Notes: generated by a model from the letters alone, not told the origin. Shown: positions 28,854 to 38,036, counted from the first letter of the stretch. The stretch is 64,000 bases of DNA from Sphingomonas abaci (GCF_014199625.1 NZ_JACHNY010000004.1:248001-312000), one strand, 5' to 3'. Program-made: numbers and translations.

Positions 28854-31196
28854 ATGGCGAGCCAGGCGCAGCCGGTCTTGTGGCGGGAGACGGTGAAGGC
28901 GGGCGCGGTGCGCTCGGGCGCGCTGATCACCGCGGTGGCGGTCTTTGCGGCGACGGCGATGCTCGCCCTGGCGCTGGCGAGCTATCATGCCAGCGATCCG
29001 GCGATCAACACCGCATCGGGCGGCGGGCCGGTGAACCTGCTGGGCTATCCCGGCGCCTGGCTGTCGGACCTGCTCCTGACTCTGTTCGGCCCGGCGGTGG
29101 CGCTGCTGCTGCCGGTCGGTCCGATCGTCGGATCGCGGCTGTGGCGCGACCGGCCGGTCGGCGCGTGGGGGCGGATGCTGCGCGGGGCGACGATCGGCGC
29201 GGCGCTGATGGCCTGCGCGCTCGCCTTCGTCTCCGATTCGGCGGTGATGGCGCTGCCGGCCGGCTGGGGCGGGCTGGTCGGCCTGGGCGTCGCGGGGGCG
29301 GTGCATTCGCTGCTGGCGCTGGCGCAGAACCCAGCGGTCGCGCTGTGGGGCGCGCGTGGGGTGGGCGTGCTGCTGGCGCTTATCGGCGTGGTGATCTGGG
29401 CGCGCAGCCTGGAGCTGGACCGGGGCGAGCGGCGCTGGCGGCTGCGCCGGCCGCGGCTGCGCATCGCCGGTGGCCCCGACGCCGCGCTGGACGATGCGGA
29501 CTATGGCGACGAGGACGACTATGCCGAGGAGGGGGAGGACGCGGTTCAGGCCCCGCCCTCGCGCCGGATGGGCGCGCCGCGTCCCGCCGTCGAGGAAAGC
29601 GAGCCCCGCCCCGCCCCGGTGATCGCCGATCGCCAGGTCGCGCCCGTCGTGGCGCCCGCGCGCAAGCAGGGCGCGGAGCAGCGCGACGACTATACGCTGC
29701 CCGGCCTCGACCTGCTGGTCCCCGCCCCGCCGTCCAACAACGGCGCGATCGACAAGGCCGCGCTGGAGCGCAATGCCCGGCTGCTGGAGACGGTGCTCGA
29801 CGACTTCCACGTCAAGGGCAACATCATCGAGGTGCGGCCCGGCCCGGTCGTGACCATGTACGAGCTGGAACCGGCGCCGGGCATCAAGGCGAGCCGCGTC
29901 ATCGCGCTGGCCGACGACATCGCCCGCAACATGAGCGCCATCTCCGCTCGCGTCGCGGTCATCCCCGGCCGCAACGTGATCGGCATCGAGCTGCCCAACG
30001 CCAAGCGCGAGGCGGTGTCGTTCCACGAGCTGGTCGGCAGCCAGACCTTCGAGGACCAGAGCGCGCAACTGCCGATCATCCTGGGCAAGAACATCGCCGG
30101 CGACCCCGTCATCACCGACCTCGCGCCGATGCCGCACCTGCTGGTCGCGGGCACCACCGGCTCGGGCAAGTCGGTGGGGCTCAACTGCATGATCCTGTCG
30201 CTGCTCTACCGCCTGACACCCAGCCAGTGCCGGATGATCATGATCGATCCGAAGATGCTGGAACTGAGCATGTACGACGACATCCCGCACCTGTTGTCGC
30301 CGGTCGTCACCGACCCGGCCAAGGCGGTGCGCGCCCTGAAATGGGCGGTGGAGACGATGGAGGACCGCTATCGCCAGATGTCCTCGGTCGGCGTGCGGAG
30401 TCTCGCGGGCTTCAACGAGAAGGTGCGCGCCGCCAAGGCCAAGGGCCAGCCGCTCGGACGCCGCGTCCAGACCGGCTATCATCCCGACACCGGCGCGCCG
30501 GTCTATGAGGAGGAGAAGCTGGAATTCGACGTGCTGCCGCAGATCGTGGTGATCGTCGACGAGCTGGCCGACCTGATGATGACCGCCGGCAAGGAGGTCG
30601 AGTTCCTGATCCAGCGACTGGCGCAAAAGGCGCGTGCCGCCGGCATCCACCTGATCATGGCGACGCAGCGCCCCTCGGTCGACGTCATCACCGGCGTCAT
30701 CAAGGCCAACCTGCCGACGCGCATCTCCTTCCACGTCACCAGCAAGATCGATTCGCGCACCATCCTGGGCGAACAGGGCGCGGAACAGCTGCTGGGCCGC
30801 GGCGACATGCTCTACATGCCGGGCGGCAAGGGCATCGTGCGCGTCCACGGCCCCTTCACCTCGGACGACGAGGTGCGGCTGGTCGCCGACCATTGGCGCT
30901 CGCAGGGCCAGCCCGACTATATCTCCTCGGTCACCGAGGAGCCGGCGGAGAGCTTCGCGCTGGACGGCGCGCCCACGGGCGAGGATTCGGCCGAGGACCA
31001 GCAATATCGCGCCGCGATCCAGCTCGTCTGCGAATCGCAGAAGGCTTCGACCTCCTGGCTGCAGCGCCAGCTCCGGATCGGCTATAATTCGGCGGCCCGG
31101 CTGATCGAGCGGATGGAGAAGGACGGCATCGTCGGCCGCCCCGATCATGTCGGCCGCCGCGAGGTGCTGCGCGATGCCGAGGGCCACGCGATCTGA
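28854..31196 (+). CDS. ftsK: FtsK, DNA translocase
   Basis: 780 residues from ATG 28854 (MASQAQPVLWRETVK), the start that resembles other sphingomonad FtsK proteins; ATG 28809 and GTG 28776 are also open. There are four N-terminal membrane helices (to about 180), an acidic/Pro-rich linker, then the motor with FtsK-alpha and beta parts: Walker A GTTGSGKSVGLNC near 432-439, IDPKMLELSMYDDIPHLL, and VIVDELADLMM as Walker B. The C-terminal winged-helix gamma domain (SWLQRQLRIGYNSAARLIERME) reads orienting sequences. It pumps chromosomal DNA at the division septum and activates XerCD. Confidence 0.96.
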   Translation: MASQAQPVLWRETVKAGAVRSGALITAVAVFAATAMLALALASYHASDPAINTASGGGPVNLLGYPGAWLSDLLLTLFGPAVALLLPVGPIVGSRLWRDRPVGAWGRMLRGATIGAALMACALAFVSDSAVMALPAGWGGLVGLGVAGAVHSLLALAQNPAVALWGARGVGVLLALIGVVIWARSLELDRGERRWRLRRPRLRIAGGPDAALDDADYGDEDDYAEEGEDAVQAPPSRRMGAPRPAVEESEPRPAPVIADRQVAPVVAPARKQGAEQRDDYTLPGLDLLVPAPPSNNGAIDKAALERNARLLETVLDDFHVKGNIIEVRPGPVVTMYELEPAPGIKASRVIALADDIARNMSAISARVAVIPGRNVIGIELPNAKREAVSFHELVGSQTFEDQSAQLPIILGKNIAGDPVITDLAPMPHLLVAGTTGSGKSVGLNCMILSLLYRLTPSQCRMIMIDPKMLELSMYDDIPHLLSPVVTDPAKAVRALKWAVETMEDRYRQMSSVGVRSLAGFNEKVRAAKAKGQPLGRRVQTGYHPDTGAPVYEEEKLEFDVLPQIVVIVDELADLMMTAGKEVEFLIQRLAQKARAAGIHLIMATQRPSVDVITGVIKANLPTRISFHVTSKIDSRTILGEQGAEQLLGRGDMLYMPGGKGIVRVHGPFTSDDEVRLVADHWRSQGQPDYISSVTEEPAESFALDGAPTGEDSAEDQQYRAAIQLVCESQKASTSWLQRQLRIGYNSAARLIERMEKDGIVGRPDHVGRREVLRDAEGHAI

Positions 31197-31286
31197 ACCG
31201 ATGCGGGGGCGCGGCGTTGGGTCGGCCGTGTCCGTTTCAATGCGCCTCGCCCACCATCAGTCACCTGACGCCACTGCCCCTATGGT

Positions 31287-31310
31287 CCACCCCGGCGGAG
31301 GCCGGGGTGG
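31287..31310. repeat. REP-like hairpin, single (CCACCCCGGC/GCCGGGGTGG)
   Basis: A perfect 10-base stem with loop GGAG, lying 90 bases after the ftsK stop and 104 bases before the lolA-like start. It has the same stem-loop form (PuCCCCGGC-ggag-GCCGGGG) as the units in the other intergenic repeats of this window. The T-poor flank argues against a rho-independent terminator. The rest of 31197-31413 shows nothing else I can name. Confidence 0.65.
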
Positions 31311-31413
31311 ATGCTAGTGGTGGAGGACGTGGACAAACGGTCATCCCCTCGCCGCCAGGATTCACGACCCGTTCAAGCCGGTGGCGCGATGGCGCTCCCC
31401 CAAGGAGATGACG

Positions 31414-32028
31414 ATGATCCGTTCCGCCCTGCTCGCCCCCGTTGCCGCCGCCATGATGGTCGCGGTCGCGCCGGCCCCGGCGCTCGCGCAAGGAAACGAC
31501 CTGGCCTCGGTGCAGCGCTACCTGCGCGGCGTCACGACGATGACCGCCGACTTCACCCAGACCGACCGCGCCGGCAAGGTGCTGACCGGCACGCTGACCT
31601 GGAAGCAGCCGGGCAATATCCGTTTCCAATATGAGAAGGGCGTGCCGCTTTTGATCGTGGCGGAGGGCGGCGCGCTGACCTTCATCGATTATTCGGTGCG
31701 CCAGGTGCAACGCTGGCCGATCCGCAACTCGCCGCTCGGCGTGCTGCTCGACCCCAGCCGCGACCTGTCGCAATTCGCGCGCGTGACGCCGGGCGACGAC
31801 CGGCTGCTGTCGGTCGAGGCGCGCGATCCCAAGCATCCCGAATATGGCCGGATCACCCTGGTCTTCGCGCGCGACGCGGCCGCGCCGGCGGGGCTGACGC
31901 TGCAGGGCTGGGTCGCGCTCGACAGCCAGAACAACCGCACCACCGTCCGCCTGTCGAACCAGCGGTACGGCGCGCCGGTCGCCGCCAACGCGTTCCGCTG
32001 GAATGATCCTCGTCGCCCGACCCGTTGA
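31414..32028 (+). CDS. LolA-family outer-membrane lipoprotein carrier
   Basis: 204 residues from ATG 31414, six bases after GGAG; the ATG at 31408 sits directly on the ribosome-binding site. A signal peptide (MIRSALLAPVAAAMMVAVAPAPALA) is followed by a LolA-like beta-barrel half: LRGVTTMTADFTQTDRAGKVLTG, TLTWKQPGNIRFQYEKG, LTFIDYSVRQVQRWP. It would ferry lipoproteins across the periplasm, although LolA-like paralogues exist and I cannot separate the two from sequence alone. It is followed by the candidate RNA at about 32085. Confidence 0.85.
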   Translation: MIRSALLAPVAAAMMVAVAPAPALAQGNDLASVQRYLRGVTTMTADFTQTDRAGKVLTGTLTWKQPGNIRFQYEKGVPLLIVAEGGALTFIDYSVRQVQRWPIRNSPLGVLLDPSRDLSQFARVTPGDDRLLSVEARDPKHPEYGRITLVFARDAAAPAGLTLQGWVALDSQNNRTTVRLSNQRYGAPVAANAFRWNDPRRPTR

Positions 32029-32049
32029 TTTGTCGGAACAATCCTCCTT

Positions 32050-32078
32050 TTGCGACGAATAGCGTCATAACGGATCAT
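32050..32078 (+). promoter_or_regulatory. Candidate sigma-70-type promoter for the structured RNA
   Basis: TTGCGA at 32050-32055 and GATCAT at 32073-32078 are 17 bases apart, each matching four of six positions of the TTGACA/TATAAT consensus. A start site near 32085 would produce an RNA of about 160 bases ending at the terminator at 32202-32243. The match is modest and is offered because it fits the RNA boundaries. Confidence 0.3.
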
Positions 32079-32084
32079 TCATTC

Positions 32085-32243
32085 ATCCGGGCGACAGGTT
32101 GGCTGCCTTAAAGACGGTCTTGCGGATGCGGGGCGCTCCGGGATTTCCCCCTGTTGCTCGGACGATCACCTGCATCCCGCCTGCGTGACCAACGCTGAGT
32201 CGGCCCTCGTTCCATGCCCCCGGAACGAGGGCCTTTCTTGTTT
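32085..32243 (+). ncRNA. Candidate structured small RNA (6S-like architecture)
   Basis: The region between the LolA-like gene and xth has no coding potential but folds well. A closing stem pairs CAGGTTGG (32095-32102) with CCAAC-g-CTG (32189-32197). It encloses a large internal bubble (32103-32121 against 32181-32188) and then an inner stem pairing GCGGATGCGGG (32122-32132) with CCTGCATCCCGC (32169-32180, one bulge). A strong terminator follows. Rod with central bubble, about 160 bases, own promoter and terminator: that is how 6S RNA is built. Sequence identity to 6S is not established here, and another small RNA is possible. Confidence 0.45.
32202..32243 (+). terminator. Rho-independent terminator
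   Basis: A perfect 12-base stem, GGCCCTCGTTCC (32202-32213) with GGAACGAGGGCC (32222-32233), an 8-base loop, then TTTCTTGTTT. It ends the transcript upstream of xth, most likely the candidate small RNA and possibly read-through from the LolA-like gene. Confidence 0.9.
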
Positions 32244-32273
32244 GGGGCGTCCGACGGCGCTAGGTACGCCCGC

Positions 32274-33056
32274 GTGAAGATCGCCTCCTGGAACATCAAT
32301 TCGGTGCGGTTCCGCATCGACATCGTCGAACGCTTCCTGCGGGAGGCGGCCCCCGACATATTGTGCCTGCAGGAGACCAAGGTCGTCGACCAGGACTTCC
32401 CGCACGCGGCGTTCGCGGCGCTCGGCTACGATCATCGCCTGCTCCATGGCCAGCGGATGCACCACGGCGTCGCCATCCTGTCCAAGGTGCCGATCGTCGA
32501 GGACGACCGGCTCGACTGGCAGGCGAACCAGGAGGCGCGGCATATCGGCGTCGCGCTGCCGAACGGCGTGCGGCTGGAGAATGTGTACGTCCCGGCGGGC
32601 GGCGACGTGCCCGATCGCGAGGCGAACCCGAAATTCGGGCAGAAGCTCGACTTCCTGGAGCGGATGACCCGCTGGTCGAAGGGGCTGGCCGGGCCGACGA
32701 TCCTGGTTGGCGACTTCAACATCGCGCCGCTGGAATGCGATGTGTGGAGCCACAAGCAACTGCTGGGCGTGGTCAGCCACACGCCGGTCGAGGTGGCGGC
32801 GCTCGACCGGCTCCAGGCGGCCGGCCGCTGGGTCGATCTGGGCCGGCATTTCCATCCCGCGCCGGGCCGGCTGCACACCTGGTGGAGCTACCGCGCCAAG
32901 GACTGGGCGGCGTCGGATCGCGGCCGCCGGCTCGACCATCAATGGGCGACCGCCGACGTCGCCGCGCAGGCCGTGTCGCACCGGGTGTTCGAGGATTGCC
33001 GCAGCTGGCTGAAACCGTCCGACCATATCCCGATCATGACCGAGTTCGCCTGGTGA
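32274..33056 (+). CDS. xth: Exodeoxyribonuclease III (Xth)
   Basis: 260 residues from GTG 32274 (M-KIASWNINSVR). An upstream in-frame start would lie in the terminator and is rejected. The metal and catalytic residues of the exonuclease III / AP endonuclease family are visible: N in SWNINS, Glu34 in LQETK, GDFNIAP (Asp147, Asn149), WWSYR and the C-terminal Asp250-His251 in PSDHIP. It repairs abasic sites and degrades 3' ends. The stop overlaps the ribA start by four bases (GTGA). Confidence 0.95.
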   Translation: MKIASWNINSVRFRIDIVERFLREAAPDILCLQETKVVDQDFPHAAFAALGYDHRLLHGQRMHHGVAILSKVPIVEDDRLDWQANQEARHIGVALPNGVRLENVYVPAGGDVPDREANPKFGQKLDFLERMTRWSKGLAGPTILVGDFNIAPLECDVWSHKQLLGVVSHTPVEVAALDRLQAAGRWVDLGRHFHPAPGRLHTWWSYRAKDWAASDRGRRLDHQWATADVAAQAVSHRVFEDCRSWLKPSDHIPIMTEFAW

Positions 33057-34099
33057 GCGACCCCCGCGCGGCCGCGCGCGCGATCGACTCGCTGCGGCGC
33101 GGCTGGCCGATCGCGATCGACGGCCTCCCCCTCCTGTCGGTCGAGACGGGGGATGCGGACAGCGTCGGGGCGTTCGGACCCGCCCTGCCGGTGCTGATCT
33201 CGGCCGGCCGCGCCGCGACGCTGAAGCTGGCCAACCAGCTGGCGGCGGCCGATCCCGATGCGCCGGTGCTGGTCGAGGCCGCGCCCTGGCTGGACCGCGC
33301 GGCGGCGGTGGCGCTCGCCGATCCGCAGTTCGACCTGGCGACGCCGCTGAAGGGACCGTTCCGCGCCATCCCGCTGGACCAGCCCCAGGCCGCCGGCGCC
33401 GCGCTGCGGCTGGCGCGAATCGCGGGACTGCTGCCCGCCTTCTTCGTCGGTACGCCGGACGCGGGCGTGGAGCTGGCGATCACCGCCGCCGATATCGTGG
33501 CGCACCAGAGCGCCGCGCCGCTGCGCATCGCCACCCGCGCGCGCCTGCCGGTGGCGGGGGCGGAGGATGCGGAGATCGTCGCCTTCCGCTCGCCCGATTC
33601 GGGGGACGAGCATGTCGCGCTGCTGATCGGCCAGCCCGATGGCCGCGCGCCGCTGATCCGCCTGCACAGCGAATGCCTGACCGGCGACGTGCTCGGCAGC
33701 CTGAAATGCGATTGCGGGCCGCAGCTTCATGCCGCGATCCGCGCGATCCAGGCCCATGGCTGGGGCATCCTGCTCTATCTGCGGCAGGAGGGGCGCGGCA
33801 TCGGCCTCGTCAACAAGCTGCGCGCCTATCAGTTGCAGGATCAGGGATTTGATACCGTCGACGCGAACACGCGGCTGGGCTTCGCGGTCGATGCGCGCGA
33901 TTTCGGCGTGGCGGCGCGGATGCTCGACCTGCTCGGGCAGCACGTGGTGCGGCTCCTGACCAACAATCCCGCCAAGGTCGCCGGGCTGGAGGCGGCGGGC
34001 ATCACCGTCGCCGAACGGGTGCCGCACCAGCTGCCGCCCAATCCGCACAATGCGCGCTACCTGGCGACCAAGCGGGATCGGACGGGGCACCAGTTGTAG
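33053..34099 (+). CDS. ribA: GTP cyclohydrolase II (RibA) with degenerate N-terminal domain
   Basis: 348 residues from GTG 33053. About 190 N-terminal residues resemble a decayed partner domain and carry no DHBP-synthase acidic cluster. The C-terminal domain is a complete GTP cyclohydrolase II: RLHSECLTGDVLGSLKCDCG supplies the zinc ligands Cys208, Cys219 and Cys221, EGRGIGLVNKLRAYQLQD the catalytic loop, and NNPAKVAGL the substrate region. It opens GTP to start riboflavin synthesis. The rest of the riboflavin genes are 26 kb away at 60544-63694, where the RibA half is defective. Confidence 0.9.
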   Translation: MSDPRAAARAIDSLRRGWPIAIDGLPLLSVETGDADSVGAFGPALPVLISAGRAATLKLANQLAAADPDAPVLVEAAPWLDRAAAVALADPQFDLATPLKGPFRAIPLDQPQAAGAALRLARIAGLLPAFFVGTPDAGVELAITAADIVAHQSAAPLRIATRARLPVAGAEDAEIVAFRSPDSGDEHVALLIGQPDGRAPLIRLHSECLTGDVLGSLKCDCGPQLHAAIRAIQAHGWGILLYLRQEGRGIGLVNKLRAYQLQDQGFDTVDANTRLGFAVDARDFGVAARMLDLLGQHVVRLLTNNPAKVAGLEAAGITVAERVPHQLPPNPHNARYLATKRDRTGHQL

Positions 34100-34123
34100 G
34101 TCGCGCGACGACGCGAAAAGGCG

Positions 34124-34272
34124 TTCACGCGGAGGCGCGGAGGCGCGGAGGCGCGGAGCGTCGCATGGAAGAACGGTTCGACCGAATCGCGGTCGAATCC
34201 ATCGTCCAGAGGGGAAGGAACGGCTGCGCCGGGCGAATCTCCCTCCGCGTCTCCGCGCCTCCGCGTAAACCC
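34124..34272. repeat. Tandem GGAGGCGC repeats in a long imperfect inverted repeat
   Basis: The left arm at 34124-34158 holds three exact copies of GGAGGCGC (34131, 34139, 34147) plus a partial fourth, starting TTCACGC. The right arm at 34239-34270 is the imperfect reverse complement (TCCGCGTCTCCGCGCCTCCGCG then TAAA). Inside the loop a further hairpin TTCGACC/GGTCGAA occurs near 34178-34198. The structure sits between ribA and the end of the leftward GH43 gene and may stop or stabilise transcripts from both sides. A second hairpin CCGGCCC/GGGCCGG (34331-34356) follows just beyond the GH43 stop. Confidence 0.7.
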
Positions 34273-34364
34273 CTGCCGCCGGCCCTAGAGCCGCAGGAGT
34301 CCACAGCCACCCACGCCGTCGCGTGCCGCCCCGGCCCCTGCCTCCGCAAGGGCCGGCTCACCGC

Positions 34365-36023
34365 TCAGCGCGTCCAGACGTACGGGCCGACCACCGTGCC
34401 GACGAAGCCGCCCGCCGCCTTGGTGCTGAGAAAGCGCGCATCGACGTCCCGGGCCAGCGTCGCCGTCCGGCCCGCCACCGCATAGTCGAAGGCCAGGGTG
34501 GCGCCATCGGCGCGGATGGTCAGCGTCACCGGGCCGGCGCCGGTCAGCGGCGCGGTGGCGACCTGACGTTCCTCGCCGCCATTGGCGGTCTTGTCGCGGG
34601 TGACCAGCGCCAGCATCGGCCGCCCGCCGACTCGGGTAATGCCGAAGAACGCATAGTTGCGGTCGCTTTGCAGCGCCGCCAGCCCGGCGCGTTCGCCGTC
34701 CCGGGTCGGCGTGAAGCGCACGGTGGTCGACATGGTCGCGCGGCCATGCTGCTGCCGCCGGCCGACGAACGCCGGCACGCCCGACTGGTCGCCGAGCGGC
34801 GCGCCGCCCGACAGGATCAGTTCGCCTCCGGCGACGCGGGCGAAGGGCCGCGCCGGGATGCGCAGCCCGATCCAGCGCATGTCGAGCCGGTCGCCGGCGA
34901 ATTCGTCGACATAGGCGAAGTCGCCGCTGGTCGGCACCGCTGCCCGCCCCTGGGGCAGGTCCGGTCGGGACGCGGCATAGGGGATGGCGGTCCGGTGCGG
35001 CAGGATGATCGGCCAGCCATCCCGCCAGGTGACCGGCAGCAGGAAGGTCTCGCGACCGATATTGTAGTAATCGCCCTCATAGGGTCGCACCGCCAGGAAG
35101 GTCGCCCACCAGTCGCCCTTGGGCGTCTGGACCAACTGGGCATGGCCGGCGGAGGTGATCGGGTCGGGCCGGCTCTCCGGCAGGTCGCGCTGGGTCAGGA
35201 TCGGGTTGCCCGCGAAGGGCTGATAGGGGCCGCGCAGGTCCTTCGACCGGAACACGACCTGGGAGTGGTTGACGCTGGTGCCGCCCTCCGCCGCCGTCAG
35301 ATAGTAATAGCCGTCCTTCCTGAAGATATGCGGCCCCTCGATCCAGACCGGCTTGGCGCTGAGGTCGACGCCGCCATTGACGAGCTGGGTGCTCTCGCCG
35401 ACCATCTGCCCTTTGCGCCAGTCATATTCCTGGATCCAGATCGCGCGGTGCCCCTCGTAGCGGGGCGGCTCGGCGGGGGCGCGGTTGTTGACGATATAGG
35501 CGCGGTCGCCCTCCCAGTAGATCGACGGGTCGATCCCCTCGAACGGCAGCCAGATCGGGTCGGACCAGGGGCCCGCCGGGTTGCGCGCGGTGATGATGAA
35601 GTTGCCTTTGCACCGGACGCAGGTGTTGACGATGTAGAAGGTGCCGTCGTGCCACGAGATGGCCGGCGCGAACACCGCCTCCGACGCGCCGCGACCGCTG
35701 AAGTCGAGCTGGCCCGGCCGGTCGATCGCATTGCCGATCTGGGTCCAGTGGACCAGGTCCTTCGAATGCCAGACCGGGATGCCGGGGAAATGCGCGAACG
35801 AGGAATTGACCAGGTAGTAATCCTCGCCGACCCGCGTCACCGACGGATCGGGATAATAGCCCGACAGGACCGGGTTGCGATAGTCGCCCGGCCCAGCCTG
35901 CACCCGCTCCAGCGCCTGCCCGTCATAGGCGAAGCGGGTGAAATGCGCCGGCTCGCCGGCCATGGCCGCCCCCGCCGTCATCAGCGCCATCGCGGCCGGC
36001 ACCGCGCCCGATCCGATCTTCAT
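34365..36023 (-). CDS. Secreted glycoside hydrolase family 43 protein (beta-xylosidase/arabinofuranosidase type)
   Basis: 552 residues from ATG 36023 (GGAGGAGA upstream), with a signal peptide ending near AMAGEP. A five-bladed propeller domain begins at NPVLSGYYPDPSVTRVGEDYY, with the catalytic base candidate Asp59; IPVWHSKDLVHWTQIGNAI and FAPAISWHDGTFYIV follow. EGPHIFRKDGYYYLTAAEGGT is the general-acid Glu region. A C-terminal beta-sandwich domain (about 330-552) is the usual GH43 accessory. The specificity is probably xylosidic or arabinosidic ends. It follows the GH27 gene by 84 bases in the same direction. Confidence 0.9.
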   Translation of the reverse strand: MKIGSGAVPAAMALMTAGAAMAGEPAHFTRFAYDGQALERVQAGPGDYRNPVLSGYYPDPSVTRVGEDYYLVNSSFAHFPGIPVWHSKDLVHWTQIGNAIDRPGQLDFSGRGASEAVFAPAISWHDGTFYIVNTCVRCKGNFIITARNPAGPWSDPIWLPFEGIDPSIYWEGDRAYIVNNRAPAEPPRYEGHRAIWIQEYDWRKGQMVGESTQLVNGGVDLSAKPVWIEGPHIFRKDGYYYLTAAEGGTSVNHSQVVFRSKDLRGPYQPFAGNPILTQRDLPESRPDPITSAGHAQLVQTPKGDWWATFLAVRPYEGDYYNIGRETFLLPVTWRDGWPIILPHRTAIPYAASRPDLPQGRAAVPTSGDFAYVDEFAGDRLDMRWIGLRIPARPFARVAGGELILSGGAPLGDQSGVPAFVGRRQQHGRATMSTTVRFTPTRDGERAGLAALQSDRNYAFFGITRVGGRPMLALVTRDKTANGGEERQVATAPLTGAGPVTLTIRADGATLAFDYAVAGRTATLARDVDARFLSTKAAGGFVGTVVGPYVWTR

Positions 36024-36107
36024 GCCCGTCTCCTCCCAGATCCTCCCCGTCTTCCACGCCGGCGGAGGCCTGACGGGAAGAAGCGCGGGATGGTCAGCCT
36101 ATGTTCG

Positions 36108-38036
36108 TCAGCGCAGCAGCCGGGCATTGGCCCAGACGGCGGGCGCGGGGTCATCCGCCGAGCCGCCGGCGGCGCGCGTGACCAGCTCGATGATCCGGAC
36201 GCCCGACACGTCCGCCGTCAGCGGCCGCGCCGCCGCGCCGAAGGCGACACCGTCGGTGCTGGCGAGCAGCCGGCCGTCGCCATAGATCGCGAACCGCAGC
36301 GTCCCCCGCGCCTGCGCGGCGGCATCGTCCATGCCCACCTCGGCGGCGAAGCGGCGGAAGCCGGCGTTGCGCACCTCCAGCCGCGATCCCGCCAGCACGC
36401 CCAGGCCGGTATCATAATCGGTCCCGCCGACGCGCAGCACCTGGCCATAGACCGCGCGGTCGGCACGCGATCCGCCCCAGCCGCTATACTGGACATGCTC
36501 GCCCGGCCCCTTGGTGCCCGACCAGGCGGTGACCGAATGATGGATGGTCGGATCGGCGCGACGCGCGACGACGCCGTCCACCGCCGGATTGACCCGTCCA
36601 GGCTGCTCCGACAGGTACAGCCCTTCGCCCAAGCGACGCGAACCGCTGGCCCGGAAGATCAGCACCTGATGCGGGGCCAGGTCGAAATCCCGCTTGGCGG
36701 TGAAGCCGATCTGCGCCTTGGTCCACAGATCGGTCAGCGTGATCGCGGCATCGTCGCGGAACTTCAACTGGCTGGCGTTCAGCGTCACCTTGGCGGGCAC
36801 CGCGCTGCGGTTGAACAGCGCCACGCCCTTGCTGCCGTCCGCCAGCGTCTTGACCAGGAACTGCACGTCGTCGCTGTCATAGGCGATCACCGCCTGGTTG
36901 CCCGCCGGGTCCTGGTTGAGCGCGATGATGTCGGCGTTGCCGAAGATCGCCTGCAACCCCGGCGTCAGCTTGCGCAGGTCGTAGCCGATCACCAGCGGCG
37001 AATTGATCATCGCCCAGAGCGCGAAATGCGCCTTGGCCTCGGTCGGATGCGCTTCGTCGAAGTCGCCCTGGCCGACGAACAGCATGTCGGCGTCGTTCCA
37101 CGAACCGGGATGCGCATAGAGTTCGCGCCGCGATGCCGTGTCGAAATTGGTCAGCATCCGCCCCCAGTGCGGCGTGATGTCGTCGCTGGTGCGCGAAATG
37201 TTGCCGAGGTCCTTGCCCCAGGCGCGCACATCGGCCGATCCCCACAGGCACAGCGACAGCAGGTAATCGCCGCCCGGCCGCTCCCGCTCCAGCGCATCGG
37301 CGACCGAGGTGTAGAGCGCGCGCACCGCCGCCACGTCGGTCCGCCCGATCGACTGCATGTCGACCAGCGGCGTGAAGGCGCGGTACAGGCCGGAGCGGAC
37401 GCGCGGATTGTCGGCCGGCAGGCCCCGGATGCCGCAGCCATCAACCTTGATCAGGTCGAAGCCCCATTCGGTGAAGAACAGGCGGATGTCCTGGTCGACA
37501 TGGCCGTACAGGCCGATCTCGCGCTCGGCGACGCTGCCCTCGGGCTGGTTCTTGAAATCGGCGGTGTAGATCTGTCCGCAACTGTTGCGGCCCATGTCGG
37601 AATAGATGCCCGCCTTCAGCCCCATGGCGTGGAGCCGGTCGGTCAGCGGACGGAAGCTGGTGTCGTCGGCCTGCCCGCCCTTCACCCGGGCGGAGGGGAA
37701 TTGCGCGGTGCGGATCACCAGCCGCCCGTCGCGCGTGCGCCGCTTCAGCCACCAGCCGTCGTCGATATTGACGCGGCCGTAGCCCGCCTTGGCGAGCCCG
37801 CTCGACACCAGGGTCTGCGCCGATCCGAGGATCTTGGCCTCGTCGATATCGCTGTTGAACGCGTTCCAGCTGTTCCAGCCCATCGGCGGCACCGGCGCCT
37901 GGCCCCCCGCATTGGCGGTCCAGCGACCGGTGGGGTCGAGCGGATCGGCCCCCGCCGCGCCGGGCACTGCCGCCTGTGCGAGCAGCGCGGCGATCAGCGG
38001 CAGCAGGCGTGCGCCACGGCGTCCGGAACGGGGCAT
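36108..38036 (-). CDS. Secreted GH27 alpha-galactosidase with C-terminal carbohydrate-binding domain
   Basis: 642 residues from ATG 38036, AGGGAGAGAG upstream, with a signal peptide. The GH27 catalytic domain is clear: PPMGWNSWNAFN near 60, RVNIDDGWW, GLKAGIYSDMG, and the nucleophile Asp199 in DLIKVDGCG. The acid/base Asp is expected near SWNDADML. A beta-sandwich follows, and the last about 150 residues (SGTKGPGEHVQYSGWGG, then YDTGLGVLAGSRLEV) look like an NPCBM-type binding domain. It removes alpha-galactosyl, or possibly beta-L-arabinopyranosyl, side chains. It shares an operator-bearing promoter region with the rightward GH43 gene. Confidence 0.9.
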   Translation of the reverse strand: MPRSGRRGARLLPLIAALLAQAAVPGAAGADPLDPTGRWTANAGGQAPVPPMGWNSWNAFNSDIDEAKILGSAQTLVSSGLAKAGYGRVNIDDGWWLKRRTRDGRLVIRTAQFPSARVKGGQADDTSFRPLTDRLHAMGLKAGIYSDMGRNSCGQIYTADFKNQPEGSVAEREIGLYGHVDQDIRLFFTEWGFDLIKVDGCGIRGLPADNPRVRSGLYRAFTPLVDMQSIGRTDVAAVRALYTSVADALERERPGGDYLLSLCLWGSADVRAWGKDLGNISRTSDDITPHWGRMLTNFDTASRRELYAHPGSWNDADMLFVGQGDFDEAHPTEAKAHFALWAMINSPLVIGYDLRKLTPGLQAIFGNADIIALNQDPAGNQAVIAYDSDDVQFLVKTLADGSKGVALFNRSAVPAKVTLNASQLKFRDDAAITLTDLWTKAQIGFTAKRDFDLAPHQVLIFRASGSRRLGEGLYLSEQPGRVNPAVDGVVARRADPTIHHSVTAWSGTKGPGEHVQYSGWGGSRADRAVYGQVLRVGGTDYDTGLGVLAGSRLEVRNAGFRRFAAEVGMDDAAAQARGTLRFAIYGDGRLLASTDGVAFGAAARPLTADVSGVRIIELVTRAAGGSADDPAPAVWANARLLR

